DNA from: Bacteroidales bacterium
GTDB lineage: Bacteria; Bacteroidota; Bacteroidia; Bacteroidales; VadinHA17
Assembly: GCA_016936695.1 (NCBI GenBank)
Contig: JAFGXK010000144.1
Span: 1-21,508 of the forward strand
Length of the DNA stretch: 21,508 nt
Direction of reading: 5' to 3'
The translations under genes were made by a program, and so were the position numbers. Positions 14,267 through 21,365 of this stretch are shown here, piece after piece (position 1 is the stretch's first letter; every line of letters begins with the position of its first letter). The notes below the pieces were generated by a model. The model worked only from the letters and a program-made list of their open reading frames with translations, was not told the DNA's origin and made no database searches.

Positions 14267-15646
14267 ATGAAAGAAAGGGGAAGCCTTCTAATAGTAGCCA
14301 TCCTTGCGGGGTCGTCTTTGCTTGCAATAACAGTATTGACTGCTTTCAGCCGACTCGTTCCGCAGGAAGATCTCAAAAGCAAATATGCCTACAAGGATTT
14401 TGAATCTGCTAAAAAATGCCGTTCCTGCCACCCCGGTACTTATGAGCAATGGTCGCAGTCGCTGATGTCGCAGGCTTACACCCATCATTGGGATGAGATA
14501 GAATATTTCGACCTGGCGGTTAAGCACGCCGAGGCGAACCCCGACATGAAGGATGCTGTTGATGGCTGCAACGGGTGCCATACACCTCTAGCGTTTATGA
14601 GTGAAAAGAAATTCCCGCCACCCCGTCCATCTGAAAAGAGCATGGCAAACGAATCGGTCTCGTGTGAGGTATGCCATCTGGTCCAGTCGGCGCAGACAGA
14701 TCCTCCGTACAACTTCAGCTATCTGATAGAGCCCGGGATGACTAAATATGCATTCAGAACTCCGGCGGTTGAATCCCCTGCTCACAAGATTGTGACAAGC
14801 GATTTTTACAAAACAACGGAGTTTTGTGGCAACTGTCATAATGAGATGAGTCCTTTCGGGGTATGGGTAAAAAGCACCCAGCTCGAGTGGAAGGAGGGGC
14901 CCTATGCAAAGGAGGGAGTCTTCTGTCAGGACTGCCATATGCCCAAAGGCGGACCTTATCTGAACGCCCTGATGACCAAGCCCTATGATGATGCAAGGCT
15001 TCATCTCTTTCACGGGGGACACGATCCGGGCAAGGTCAGGGGAACAATAGAACTCAGGATCGAGCCGGATATACGTGATACCGAACCGGGCGAAACCGTG
15101 ATTTTTACGGTTGCCCTTTTCAACCAGAAGACAGGTCACAAATTCCCGACAGGTTCGGTCGAGGATCGTATTGCATGGCTTAGCGTTGAGGCAACCGATG
15201 CTAAGGGGAAAGTCTATCATCTGAACGTCGACCCTAAGGGTTTTGAAGGCGAGGAATATACGATTTCAGGTGATTACCTGGCATACCAGGATATGGCAGT
15301 TCCTCTGGGGCTGGCAGATTTCAAGGGAGTTCAGCGCGACGGGATACCTGCGGGGAACAGGATATTCCGAATGCCCTACTTCGATCCCGAGGGAAGAATG
15401 ACGATGATGCAGTGGAATACGGCAAACCTGGGAGTTGATTACCGGATAGGCCCGAGGGAAACGAAAGTGGAGCGGTTTACTTTTAAAATACCCTATGACG
15501 CTGCTCCCGGAGAGATGAAGGTGAAAGCCACTCTTAACTATCAGCTTCTGGTGAAGCCGGTTGCCGATTTTCTCAAAGTGCCGGAGGATGAATCAGAGAT
15601 CAAGCTTGTAAACGAACATTTTACCACAGTGGAAATATATCCGTAG
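14267..15646 (+). CDS. Pentaheme c-type cytochrome, 459 aa
   Basis: Five CxxCH haem-binding motifs are present: CRSCH (51), CNGCH (101), CEVCH (133), CGNCH (187) and CQDCH (220). The N-terminus has a hydrophobic stretch at about 6-28 that may be an uncleaved anchor or signal peptide, so the protein lies in or on the periplasm. The haem part resembles the cytochrome c554 / multihaem superfamily (KKCRSCHPGTYEQWSQSLMS is the typical opening). Residues from about 255 on form a beta-sandwich with VALFNQKTGHKFPTGSVEDR; the GHxFPTG histidine recurs in multihaem cytochromes of this build and may be a distal ligand. No catalytic motif of nitrite or tetrathionate reductase is visible, so electron transfer is the safest role. 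It is 42 bases upstream of the haem-barrel gene and clearly co-transcribed with it. Confidence 0.88.
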   Translation: MKERGSLLIVAILAGSSLLAITVLTAFSRLVPQEDLKSKYAYKDFESAKKCRSCHPGTYEQWSQSLMSQAYTHHWDEIEYFDLAVKHAEANPDMKDAVDGCNGCHTPLAFMSEKKFPPPRPSEKSMANESVSCEVCHLVQSAQTDPPYNFSYLIEPGMTKYAFRTPAVESPAHKIVTSDFYKTTEFCGNCHNEMSPFGVWVKSTQLEWKEGPYAKEGVFCQDCHMPKGGPYLNALMTKPYDDARLHLFHGGHDPGKVRGTIELRIEPDIRDTEPGETVIFTVALFNQKTGHKFPTGSVEDRIAWLSVEATDAKGKVYHLNVDPKGFEGEEYTISGDYLAYQDMAVPLGLADFKGVQRDGIPAGNRIFRMPYFDPEGRMTMMQWNTANLGVDYRIGPRETKVERFTFKIPYDAAPGEMKVKATLNYQLLVKPVADFLKVPEDESEIKLVNEHFTTVEIYP

Positions 15647-15688
15647 TGATAATATTTTATAGTATTTGCCATCATAAACCTATTCATT

Positions 15689-16897
15689 ATGAATATGAAG
15701 AACTCAGGATATTTAAAGGTCGTATTTCTTTCAGTGGTTATCGGCTGTTTGATTCCGGCCCCCAATGCCAAAGGCATTCCAGCCTTCGCAAGGAAATACC
15801 AGATAAGTTGTCAGGTTTGTCATTCGCCTGCTATGCCCAGGCTTAAGGCCTTCGGTGACGAATTTGCAGGCAACGGCTTCAGAATGACCGAATATGAATC
15901 GCCGCGGCACTTCATCCAGACCGGTGATGACAGACTATCGCTGTTCAGGGAGCTTCCGGTGGCTATTAGGATGGACGGGCATGTAACCTACAATTTTGAC
16001 AACAGGGGAAGCTCCGATGTTGCAGCTCCCTTCGTCGTTAAGATATTGTCGGGAGGCGAGATATCCGACAAGCTATCATATTACTTCTATTTTCTGTTCA
16101 GCGAGAGAGGTGAGATTGCCGGGCTCGAAGATGCCCTTCTGGTTTACACCGATTTTCTTGGCACCGGAATAAACCTGACCATGGGTCAGTTCGCTGTTTC
16201 AGACCCTCTCTTCAAAAGTGAGTTGCGATACACACTGGAGCCATATAAGATTTACTCATCAAGACCGGGGACTTCAACCACCGACCTGAAATACGACAAG
16301 GGTTTGATTTTCGACAAGGGCTTCAGTACCGGTACGACCATTGTCGGGCAGATCGTCAACGGGAATGGGATAGGCGAAGCCGATGACGGCTACCTTTTTG
16401 ACAAGGATAAGTACAAGAACCTTATGCTCAGGGTGAATCAGGATATCGGCCAGTTCATAACAATCGGGTTCTTCGGTTATACCGGCCGGGAAGTGGTATC
16501 TGACGCAATTTATTCAGACATCAGTGATATCCGGATGTTCGGACCCGACATTACTTTCGACTTTAATGAGAGATTTATGCTGAGCGCCCAGTTTGTAAAA
16601 AGGACCGATTCGAGGATTTTTGTGCCCAGCTTTCCTGCAGGTATGATGGAGGATGTTGAAACACTTGGAGCATTTGCAGAGTTAATTTATTCTCCGAAAG
16701 GAGATATGAGCAAGTGGTACCTTACAGGCCTGGTCAACTGGGTGGAATCGGATTATGATCCTATCGATTATGCTTCGGCAACATTGCATGCAGGGTATCT
16801 TCTAAGGCGCAACACGAGGGTTGTGGGCGAATTCACCCAGCAGTTCAGGGGAACTGACTATGGCAAGGTGAGCATGGGAGTTATAACGGCGTTCTGA
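15689..16897 (+). CDS. Outer-membrane beta-barrel protein with N-terminal monohaem motif, 402 aa
   Basis: After a signal peptide (residues 1 to about 28) comes IPAFARKYQISCQVCHSPAM, with one CxxCH at 41-45, then PRLKAFGDEFAGNGFRM. This N-terminal motif is shared by poorly described porin-like proteins found beside multihaem cytochromes. From about residue 90 to the end the chain is an amphipathic strand series (ISDKLSYYFYFLFSERG, INLTMGQFAVSDPLFKSEL, FITIGFFGYTGREV, FMLSAQFVKRTDSRIFV, KWYLTGLVNWVESDYD, ASATLHAGYLLRRNTRVVGE) ending in VSMGVITAF, a C-terminal aromatic residue as in outer-membrane barrels. The likely meaning is a barrel that places a haem at or in the outer membrane, taking electrons from the pentahaem partner. 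A start at Met3 (15695) is also possible. The 3' end overlaps the convergent esterase gene by 17 bases. Confidence 0.78.
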   Translation: MNMKNSGYLKVVFLSVVIGCLIPAPNAKGIPAFARKYQISCQVCHSPAMPRLKAFGDEFAGNGFRMTEYESPRHFIQTGDDRLSLFRELPVAIRMDGHVTYNFDNRGSSDVAAPFVVKILSGGEISDKLSYYFYFLFSERGEIAGLEDALLVYTDFLGTGINLTMGQFAVSDPLFKSELRYTLEPYKIYSSRPGTSTTDLKYDKGLIFDKGFSTGTTIVGQIVNGNGIGEADDGYLFDKDKYKNLMLRVNQDIGQFITIGFFGYTGREVVSDAIYSDISDIRMFGPDITFDFNERFMLSAQFVKRTDSRIFVPSFPAGMMEDVETLGAFAELIYSPKGDMSKWYLTGLVNWVESDYDPIDYASATLHAGYLLRRNTRVVGEFTQQFRGTDYGKVSMGVITAF

Positions 16898-17669
16898 GAT
16901 ATCTCTTCAGCTTGCATTTCTTCATCTGCTTTATTCCTTCTGTGACAGCCGCGGCATTAATAATTGCCCCGGCTTCATTTGTATGGGTATGATCTGTCAG
17001 AAAAAGTTTTGTTGACACCTCCTGCTGCCCCAGGGCTTCATATTTAACCGCAATGATCTCATTCAGGTCGATGAAACCGGCACCGGCGGCCTCAGCAGTT
17101 TCCCTGGCCCAGAGACCGTAATCGGCCGATGCCCTTGCCACTTTTCCGTTTTCCCATATATTACGCGGCACCAGCGAACAGATAACAGGCATGGCACCAC
17201 GGGCTTTTGCATCGTATATATATTTCCGTAAATACCATCCATAGGTATGAACAGTCTCATGCTGCTTTGTGAGAATGTTGTCAATCTCCTCTGTTTCCTC
17301 ACCTGTTCCCCTGAGGGTTCCCCTTGCCCGGCTGTCGTCATTAACAGGACTGCTGTCGTTGTGACCGAACTGGATTAAAACATAGTCGCCTGGTTTCAGT
17401 TGGGCAAGAACCTTATCCCATAGTCCCTGGGTTATGAATGTCCTGCTGCTTCGTCCGCCCAGGGCGTAATTCCTGATGGATACCTTTGAAGTGTCGAACA
17501 TGGTGTGGAGATATGCTCCCCAACCCCATAATCCGCCATCCCCCTTTCCTGTTCCGTTCTTTACGGTAGAATCGCCTATCAGAAAAATTACCGGTTTGGC
17601 CTTTTTTTCGGGAAGGCTCCCGGCCGAGAGAAGAAAAATAGCAAGTGCCATGATTAAATAACGGTGCAT
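16881..17669 (-). CDS. SGNH-hydrolase, rhamnogalacturonan acetylesterase (CE12), 262 aa
   Basis: A secreted esterase that removes acetyl groups from rhamnogalacturonan (pectin). A signal peptide (MHRYLIMALAIFLLSAGS) is followed by the four SGNH blocks: VIFLIGDSTVKNGTGKG with catalytic S34, NYALGGRSSRTF with the block-II Gly, YVLIQFGHNDSSPVND with N104, and FLTDHTHTNEAGA with D226 and H229 of the DxxH motif. The GDSTVK and LTDHTHTNEAGA forms are specific to the CE12/RGAE-like group rather than to phospholipase-type GDSL enzymes. It is a single gene here, separated from the rhamnosidase, but both could act on rhamnose-containing pectin. Its stop lies inside the last codons of the convergent haem-barrel gene. 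Confidence 0.9.
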   Translation of the reverse strand: MHRYLIMALAIFLLSAGSLPEKKAKPVIFLIGDSTVKNGTGKGDGGLWGWGAYLHTMFDTSKVSIRNYALGGRSSRTFITQGLWDKVLAQLKPGDYVLIQFGHNDSSPVNDDSRARGTLRGTGEETEEIDNILTKQHETVHTYGWYLRKYIYDAKARGAMPVICSLVPRNIWENGKVARASADYGLWARETAEAAGAGFIDLNEIIAVKYEALGQQEVSTKLFLTDHTHTNEAGAIINAAAVTEGIKQMKKCKLKRYLRTPL

Positions 17670-17706
17670 AATTTTTTAGAAGGTTGTTGATGAAGTAAAG
17701 ATATGT

Positions 17707-17742
17707 AAAAAACAGAAACCCCCTTCCCGGAGGGGAAGGGGG
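17707..17742 (-). terminator. Rho-independent terminator after the aromatic-rich secreted protein gene
   Basis: CCCCCTTCCC (17719-17728) and GGGAAGGGGG (17733-17742) form a perfect 10-base stem with a 4-base loop. Read on the minus strand, the stem is followed by TTTCTGTTTTTT (17707-17718). It begins 21 bases after the stop codon of the gene at 17764. It also separates that gene from the esterase gene that starts at 17669 on the same strand. Confidence 0.85.
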
Positions 17743-17763
17743 CGCTGTCGTCATGAATATTGT

Positions 17764-19065
17764 TTATTTCCTTCTTGAGGAAGTAGTTTCAGCCTTTTTG
17801 TCCTCCCTGGCTTTTGCTGCGCTGCTGCTTCTCTGCTTTACCACTGTCTCCTTTGCGACTTTGGTTTCGTTGCTCCTGCGGGAGGTTGCAGCCGGTGCTG
17901 AAGTCTGCTGTCTGCTGGTTCTGGTCGATTCAACCCTTGGTCCAGCCTGTGAGGAGGTGGCCGGTTTCGAGACCGAAGTCCCGGATGATCTCCTGCTGGT
18001 GCTGGTGCTCTGGCCTTCTGATGAACCGGATGTAGACCTGCGGGTATTACCGGTGGTCTGGCCTGTCTGGGTTGAGCTCCTGGTTGTTTCGGTAGCCGTG
18101 CTTCCTGCACGCCTTGAGGTGCTGGTTGCTGAACCGGCATTCTGGTTCTGCTGGGGAGCTGCCTGCGAGGAGCTTCTCCTGGTAGTTGTGGTACCTTGCT
18201 GGGTCATGCTCGATGCCCTGTCGGGGTGCACTTTTGCGTAAAGGGCTTCACCTTCCCTCCTTGACTCGGGACGCGAGTAGGTGGTTTTGTATTTACCCTC
18301 GTTGATATTGACTGTTACATTTCTGGAGTACATCCTCTTGTCGCGGTAGTAGAAGTCATTCCATCCGCTCCATCTGGGGCTGTGGTAAACCCTGTAGTGA
18401 GCGTAGTAGGTAGGATACCAGTGGTAGTGATATCCGTAATAGTAGTGCCAGTAGTACGGGCTCCAGGGGCGCCAGTAGGAGGGGTAGTAGCCCCAGTACC
18501 ACGATGAGCGCCATATTGTGTAGTTGGGGAGGTAGATGTACCTTACCACCGGCCAGGCGTCAATTGCCACGTAAGTGGTTCTGACTGTTTGTACATTCTG
18601 CTTTTTAGCCCTGCCGGTATAACCCGGATTCGGGGTTTCGGCCAGGTAGGGTTCGATTATGTAGTTTCTGCCGTAAAGAGCTTCATCACCTATCAGTTGT
18701 ATCTGAACTGCGCCGTCGCGGAACTTTTCAACGGTGAACACGGCTACATCCTGGCTGTCGTCGCGGTCGAGCACTGCCTGGAGCACTATTGTGTGAACAT
18801 TCCCTTTAACATAGTCGATCACCTTTACGTAATCGATGTAGTTATCGTTGTTGAGATCCAGGTTATTTATCCTGGAGTTTTCATCGTTAAGGCTTCTTTC
18901 GAAACCTTCGAGTGTTTCTGACTGCTGGAATAAATTCATTACTGCGTACAGGTTGAAGTTATCGCCGGGGAGTCCGAGATATTCATCAGGATAATCCTGA
19001 GCTTTTGCTGCTGTCCCGATCGCAACTATTGCTGCGAGAATCGAGGTGATTAAGAACTTTTTCAT
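17764..19065 (-). CDS. Secreted protein with aromatic-rich core and long Ser/Thr/Arg tail, 433 aa
   Basis: Three unlike parts follow a signal peptide (residues 1-22, cut after KAQ). Residues 25-165 form a folded domain with DLNNDNYIDYVKVIDY (70-85), an EF-hand-like Ca2+ loop. Residues about 168-245 are extremely rich in Trp, Tyr and His (SWYWGYYPSYWRPWSPYYWH around 188-207). From about 285 to the end the chain is low-complexity Ser, Thr, Arg, Gln, Ala and Lys with no hydrophobic core, hence disordered and strongly basic. The first part is recognisable from a family of Bacteroidetes hypothetical proteins (often annotated only as 'hypothetical'); its role is unknown. The tail may bind anionic polymers or cell-surface material. 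A clear terminator follows the gene. Confidence 0.75.
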   Translation of the reverse strand: MKKFLITSILAAIVAIGTAAKAQDYPDEYLGLPGDNFNLYAVMNLFQQSETLEGFERSLNDENSRINNLDLNNDNYIDYVKVIDYVKGNVHTIVLQAVLDRDDSQDVAVFTVEKFRDGAVQIQLIGDEALYGRNYIIEPYLAETPNPGYTGRAKKQNVQTVRTTYVAIDAWPVVRYIYLPNYTIWRSSWYWGYYPSYWRPWSPYYWHYYYGYHYHWYPTYYAHYRVYHSPRWSGWNDFYYRDKRMYSRNVTVNINEGKYKTTYSRPESRREGEALYAKVHPDRASSMTQQGTTTTRRSSSQAAPQQNQNAGSATSTSRRAGSTATETTRSSTQTGQTTGNTRRSTSGSSEGQSTSTSRRSSGTSVSKPATSSQAGPRVESTRTSRQQTSAPAATSRRSNETKVAKETVVKQRSSSAAKAREDKKAETTSSRRK

Positions 19066-19091
19066 GACGTTGTTGTTTAAAGAACTTGTTA

Positions 19092-19121
19092 CAACCTTAT
19101 AATGGCAAAACTTGTGCCAAT
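19092..19121 (-). promoter_or_regulatory. Candidate promoter for the aromatic-rich secreted protein gene
   Basis: On the minus strand ATTG (19118-19121) is followed by 18 bases and TAAGGTTG (19092-19099), one base off the TAnnTTTG box. The ATG at 19065 lies about 27 bases further. Both boxes are imperfect, so this is tentative. Confidence 0.35.
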
Positions 19122-19273
19122 CCTTTAAAAGCGTAAAAACATCAAATAAATTGTATGCTTAACAGCGTTGATTTTCAGCGTTGCCGGCGGCTTCAGCGAA
19201 ATTGCCGACGGCTTCCAGGTGGTCTTCGTTTTCGTTGCTGGTGGCTTCGGTATTGCTGTAGGCTTTTTCGTTG

Positions 19274-19293
19274 CCGTCGGCTTCAGCCGACGG
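19274..19293. repeat. REP-like palindrome, copy 1
   Basis: CCGTCGGCT, TC, AGCCGACGG: a perfect 9-base stem with a 2-base loop. It shares its design with the copy at 19386-19405, which lies in the opposite orientation. Confidence 0.75.
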
Positions 19294-19315
19294 TAGGAGG
19301 CTCTCTTCCTGTTGT

Positions 19316-19329
19316 GGGGCTTTAGCCCC
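19316..19329. repeat. Short perfect hairpin GGGGCT-TT-AGCCCC
   Basis: A 6-base stem with a 2-base loop, between the two larger palindromes. It shares the loop-proximal GCT/AGC-like design with its neighbours. No T-run follows, so it is not a terminator. Confidence 0.6.
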
Positions 19330-19343
19330 TTGTCCTTTGGAAT

Positions 19344-19357
19344 GGGACTAAAGTCCC
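19344..19357. repeat. Short perfect hairpin GGGACT-AA-AGTCCC
   Basis: A 6-base stem with a 2-base loop, 14 bases after the previous hairpin. Compared with GGGGCT/AGCCCC read in the other orientation, one stem pair is changed on both sides, which keeps the pairing. TATAAAAAAAAGGGGGAGGG follows on the plus strand. Confidence 0.6.
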
Positions 19358-19385
19358 TATAAAAAAAAGGGGGAGGGTTACCCAG

Positions 19386-19405
19386 CCGTCAGCTGAAGCT
19401 GACGG
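19386..19405. repeat. REP-like palindrome, copy 2 (inverted)
   Basis: CCGTCAGCT, GA, AGCTGACGG: a perfect 9-base stem with a 2-base loop. Relative to copy 1 the loop is complementary (GA against TC), so the copy is inverted. One stem pair differs on both sides (G-C to A-T), so base pairing is kept. Confidence 0.75.
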
Positions 19406-19636
19406 TAACTAAAGAACGTATTCCACAGAAATTCAGGCTAATATTCAAGAGATATTTAAAGTTATTTCCGTTGTAGTTGCTGTCGGACTCAGCATTTCCG
19501 TCGCCGCCAGCGTTGTCATCAGCTTCATCATTTTTCGTCGGCTTCATCATAGCAGTCAGATTCAGCCGACGGCAGAGGATTATAAACAAATATTTAAATA
19601 ATTAATAATGTACGAGCAAAAAGAAATTCAATTTAT

Positions 19637-19644
19637 TAATTTTG
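19637..19644 (+). promoter_or_regulatory. Candidate -7 box for the TspO-family gene
   Basis: TAATTTTG is a perfect TAnnTTTG match, 28 bases before the ATG at 19673. No TTTG or TTG is found 19 bases upstream, so the -33 half is missing. A short leader of about 20 bases would result. Confidence 0.35.
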
Positions 19645-19672
19645 AGTAGGAACCCCAAAAACTAATAATGCC

Positions 19673-20389
19673 ATGATCAGATACATTAATGTAGTCCTTT
19701 TTGCTGGGATGCTGGTAATGAACTACCTTGCAAATGCCCTTCCGCTTAATGGCAAAACAACAGGCGAATTATCCGACTCCTTTCCCAACCTCTTTGTTCC
19801 TGCCGGACTGACTTTTTCAATCTGGGGGGTGATTTACATCCTCATTCTCCTGTATGTCATTTTTCAGTTCAAGGACTCAAATGCACTGGCCGTATCGCAG
19901 GTCAGCCTGGCGTTCGGTATTTCATGCATACTCAATGCCCTCTGGATAGTATTCTGGCATTACGGGAGGCTGCCTCTTTCCCTTCTGGTGATGGCCGGAT
20001 TGCTTGCTTCACTTATTTATATAAATATCGCAATCCGTGATTTGCCTTTCGGAATCATTAAGGCTTCCTTCGGAATTTATCTCGGGTGGATCTGCATAGC
20101 CACCATCGCCAATGTAACCGCAGTACTGGTGACCACCGGATGGAACGGATTCAATATATCACAGGAAGCATGGACAATTATCATGATTGCGGTCGGCACC
20201 CTTCTGGTAGCAGCAACCATTTACAGACTAAAGAATCCCTTCCTGGGACTTGCCGTGGTATGGGCTTTTCTGGGAATTGCTATAAAGCGACAGGATGACT
20301 ACAGGACAATTCTGATCACCACCATAGTTGCAATAGTAATCATAAGCGGAGTAACCATCTGGGGTTTTATGAGAAAAAGCATCGTTTAG
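19673..20389 (+). CDS. TspO/MBR-related multi-helix membrane protein, 238 aa
   Basis: Predicted helices lie at about 4-23, 42-64, 73-95, 102-119, 127-154, 164-183, 188-205 and 212-233. NYLANALPLNGKTTGELSDS (17-36) and PNLFVPAGLTFSIWGVIYIL (38-57) correspond to the PAGLxFxxxWxxLY-like signature of tryptophan-rich sensory proteins, and LNALWIVFWHYG (92-103) to the second Trp-rich region. At 238 aa it is longer than classical TspO (about 160 aa) and belongs to an extended group often labelled tryptophan-rich sensory protein. TspO proteins bind tetrapyrroles or sterol-like ligands, and in Rhodobacter TspO represses pigment genes in response to oxygen. It is convergent with the CarH-like gene, 51 bases apart, which suggests but does not prove a link to light response. 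Confidence 0.72.
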   Translation: MIRYINVVLFAGMLVMNYLANALPLNGKTTGELSDSFPNLFVPAGLTFSIWGVIYILILLYVIFQFKDSNALAVSQVSLAFGISCILNALWIVFWHYGRLPLSLLVMAGLLASLIYINIAIRDLPFGIIKASFGIYLGWICIATIANVTAVLVTTGWNGFNISQEAWTIIMIAVGTLLVAATIYRLKNPFLGLAVVWAFLGIAIKRQDDYRTILITTIVAIVIISGVTIWGFMRKSIV

Positions 20390-20440
20390 CAGGATACTCC
20401 TGCCTTCTCACCCAGGGATCTGCGGCTTTCAGGACAGAAC

Positions 20441-21316
20441 TCATTTTATAAGTCTGAAAAGATCCTTTTCCGACACAATGGGATGGATTCCTGCTGTCTT
20501 TTCGTTATGAACAAAATCTGCCAGCGAGCCTGCAAAAAGTATACTTCCGGAAGGGAATACTCTTTTCAAATCGGTGACGAATTCTTCATAATCACCGGCA
20601 GAGATGCCCGACAGGGCTCCGGTAATAATGAAATCAGGATTCCATGATTTTAAAGCCGTGTCCACTGCTGAGAGGGGAGTTGATTGCCCCAGATAAAGAA
20701 CTTCATGGCCGCGGGAGCGAACGATATATGAGTAAAAAAGCAAACTCAGATCATGATATTCATTTTCAGGCAGGAACATAAGTATCTTTTTCCCAGCCGG
20801 GGATTTCAAAGGAGAAAGGCTGTCATATGCAGACATCAGCTTCCGTCTGATGATACCTGAAATGAAATGTTCGAACGAGACATCTGCCGAACCGGTATGC
20901 CACATTAAGCCCACCCGCCGGAGAAACGGAAATACCACAGATGAGATCGTCTTTTCAAACCCCCTGCTTACAATAGATTTCAGAAGTATTGTATTTACAT
21001 CGGCCTCGTTGAATTCCGACATTGCCCTAACAAGTGAATCTGTAATGATATCGTTGCCGGTAGCTCCGGCGGCAACTTCGGATGCCTTTATTTCGAGGGC
21101 TTTCGCCGGCATCGAAGCTATCTTTGAGATTTTGACCCCGGATTTGTGAAGTATTGAAATGTTTATAATCTTTTTCAGATCATCATCTGTGTACCATTTC
21201 CTATTGGTGTTTGTACGCAGGGGTTTGAGAAGTCCGTATCTCTTTTCCCAGATTCTGATAGTGTCGCACCTTATCCCCGACAGCCTTTCAAGATCACTGA
21301 GCTTATACTGTGCCAT
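20441..21316 (-). CDS. carH: CarH/LitR-type MerR regulator with cobalamin-binding light-sensor domain, 291 aa
   Basis: Probable B12-dependent photoreceptor repressor. Residues 1-70 are a MerR winged helix-turn-helix (KLSDLERLSGIRCDTIRIWE, KRYGLLKPLRT, RKWYTDDDLKKIINISILHK). A four-helix cap follows with W139 and E149-H150 in MWHTGSADVSFEH, the same W-x9-EH spacing as the light-sensing motif of Thermus CarH (W131, E141, H142). The Rossmann-type B12 domain then has FLPENEYHDLSLLFY, with H188 in the position of the lower cobalt ligand (H177 in Thermus), although the usual Gly of ExHxxG is Ser here. ITGALSG (231-237) and LFAGSLADF (260-268) replace the SxL and GG motifs. In the known model the dark AdoCbl-bound tetramer blocks carotenoid promoters and light breaks it apart. 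It is about 6 kb from the crt operon, which is the natural target. Confidence 0.88.
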   Translation of the reverse strand: MAQYKLSDLERLSGIRCDTIRIWEKRYGLLKPLRTNTNRKWYTDDDLKKIINISILHKSGVKISKIASMPAKALEIKASEVAAGATGNDIITDSLVRAMSEFNEADVNTILLKSIVSRGFEKTISSVVFPFLRRVGLMWHTGSADVSFEHFISGIIRRKLMSAYDSLSPLKSPAGKKILMFLPENEYHDLSLLFYSYIVRSRGHEVLYLGQSTPLSAVDTALKSWNPDFIITGALSGISAGDYEEFVTDLKRVFPSGSILFAGSLADFVHNEKTAGIHPIVSEKDLFRLIK

Positions 21317-21365
21317 TATGACTGCATTTTGCTGTGCATGAAATTAAACAATTGAATCTGAAAGT

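Larger units (their letters stand above)
19181..19572. repeat. Degenerate interspersed repeat region with REP-like hairpins
   Basis: Variants of a core TTGCCGTCGGCTTCAGC recur many times: TTGCCGGCGGCTTCAGC (19181), TTGCCGACGGCTTCCAG (19202), TTGCTGGTGGCTTCGG (19235), TTGCTGTAGGCTTTT (19253), the full palindromic copy at 19271, TTGCTGTCGGACTCAGC (19478) and TTTCGTCGGCTTCATC (19533). Spacing is irregular, about 18-25 bases in the first cluster. Four short perfect hairpins lie in the centre. CGTCGGCT (19536-19543) and AGCCGACG (19564-19571) pair across a 20-base loop at the right end. It looks like decayed copies of a REP-type intergenic palindrome. No transposase gene is nearby. Confidence 0.7.
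19066..19672. other. 607-base non-coding stretch between the aromatic-rich protein gene and the TspO gene
   Basis: No credible gene is present. The only longer frame (19389-19589, minus) is a low-complexity reading of the repeats. The left 75 bases hold the promoter candidate of the minus-strand gene. The middle (19181-19572) holds the degenerate repeat region and hairpins listed separately. The last 100 bases are AT-rich leader and promoter sequence for the plus-strand TspO gene. Confidence 0.8.

Noticed and set aside
14588..15220. Minus-strand 210-residue frame inside the pentaheme cytochrome gene
   Set aside because: The plus strand holds the five CxxCH motifs and the beta-sandwich in one intact frame; the antisense product is not protein-like.
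14267..15646. Pentaheme protein as ammonia-forming nitrite reductase (NrfA)
   Set aside because: NrfA has a CxxCK (or an equivalent fifth) active-site haem and a different size and motif order; here all five motifs are CxxCH and the C-terminal half is a beta-sandwich.
17753..18241. Plus-strand 162-residue frame rich in Leu and Val
   Set aside because: It is the antisense of the Ser/Thr/Arg-rich low-complexity tail of the minus-strand gene; low-complexity codons keep the opposite frame open. It has no family pattern.
19181..19572. Possible CRISPR array
   Set aside because: The repeated cores are degenerate, unevenly spaced and partly overlapping; there are no unique spacers of constant length and no cas genes.
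19389..19589. Minus-strand 66-residue frame in the repeat region
   Set aside because: It is made of translated repeat units (Asn/Asp/Gly-rich) and lacks a family, a signal or a ribosome site.
20389..20403. Hairpin GCAGGA-TAC-TCCTGC at the end of the TspO gene as a terminator
   Set aside because: A 6-base stem with no T-run on either strand; it overlaps the stop codon. It may be chance.
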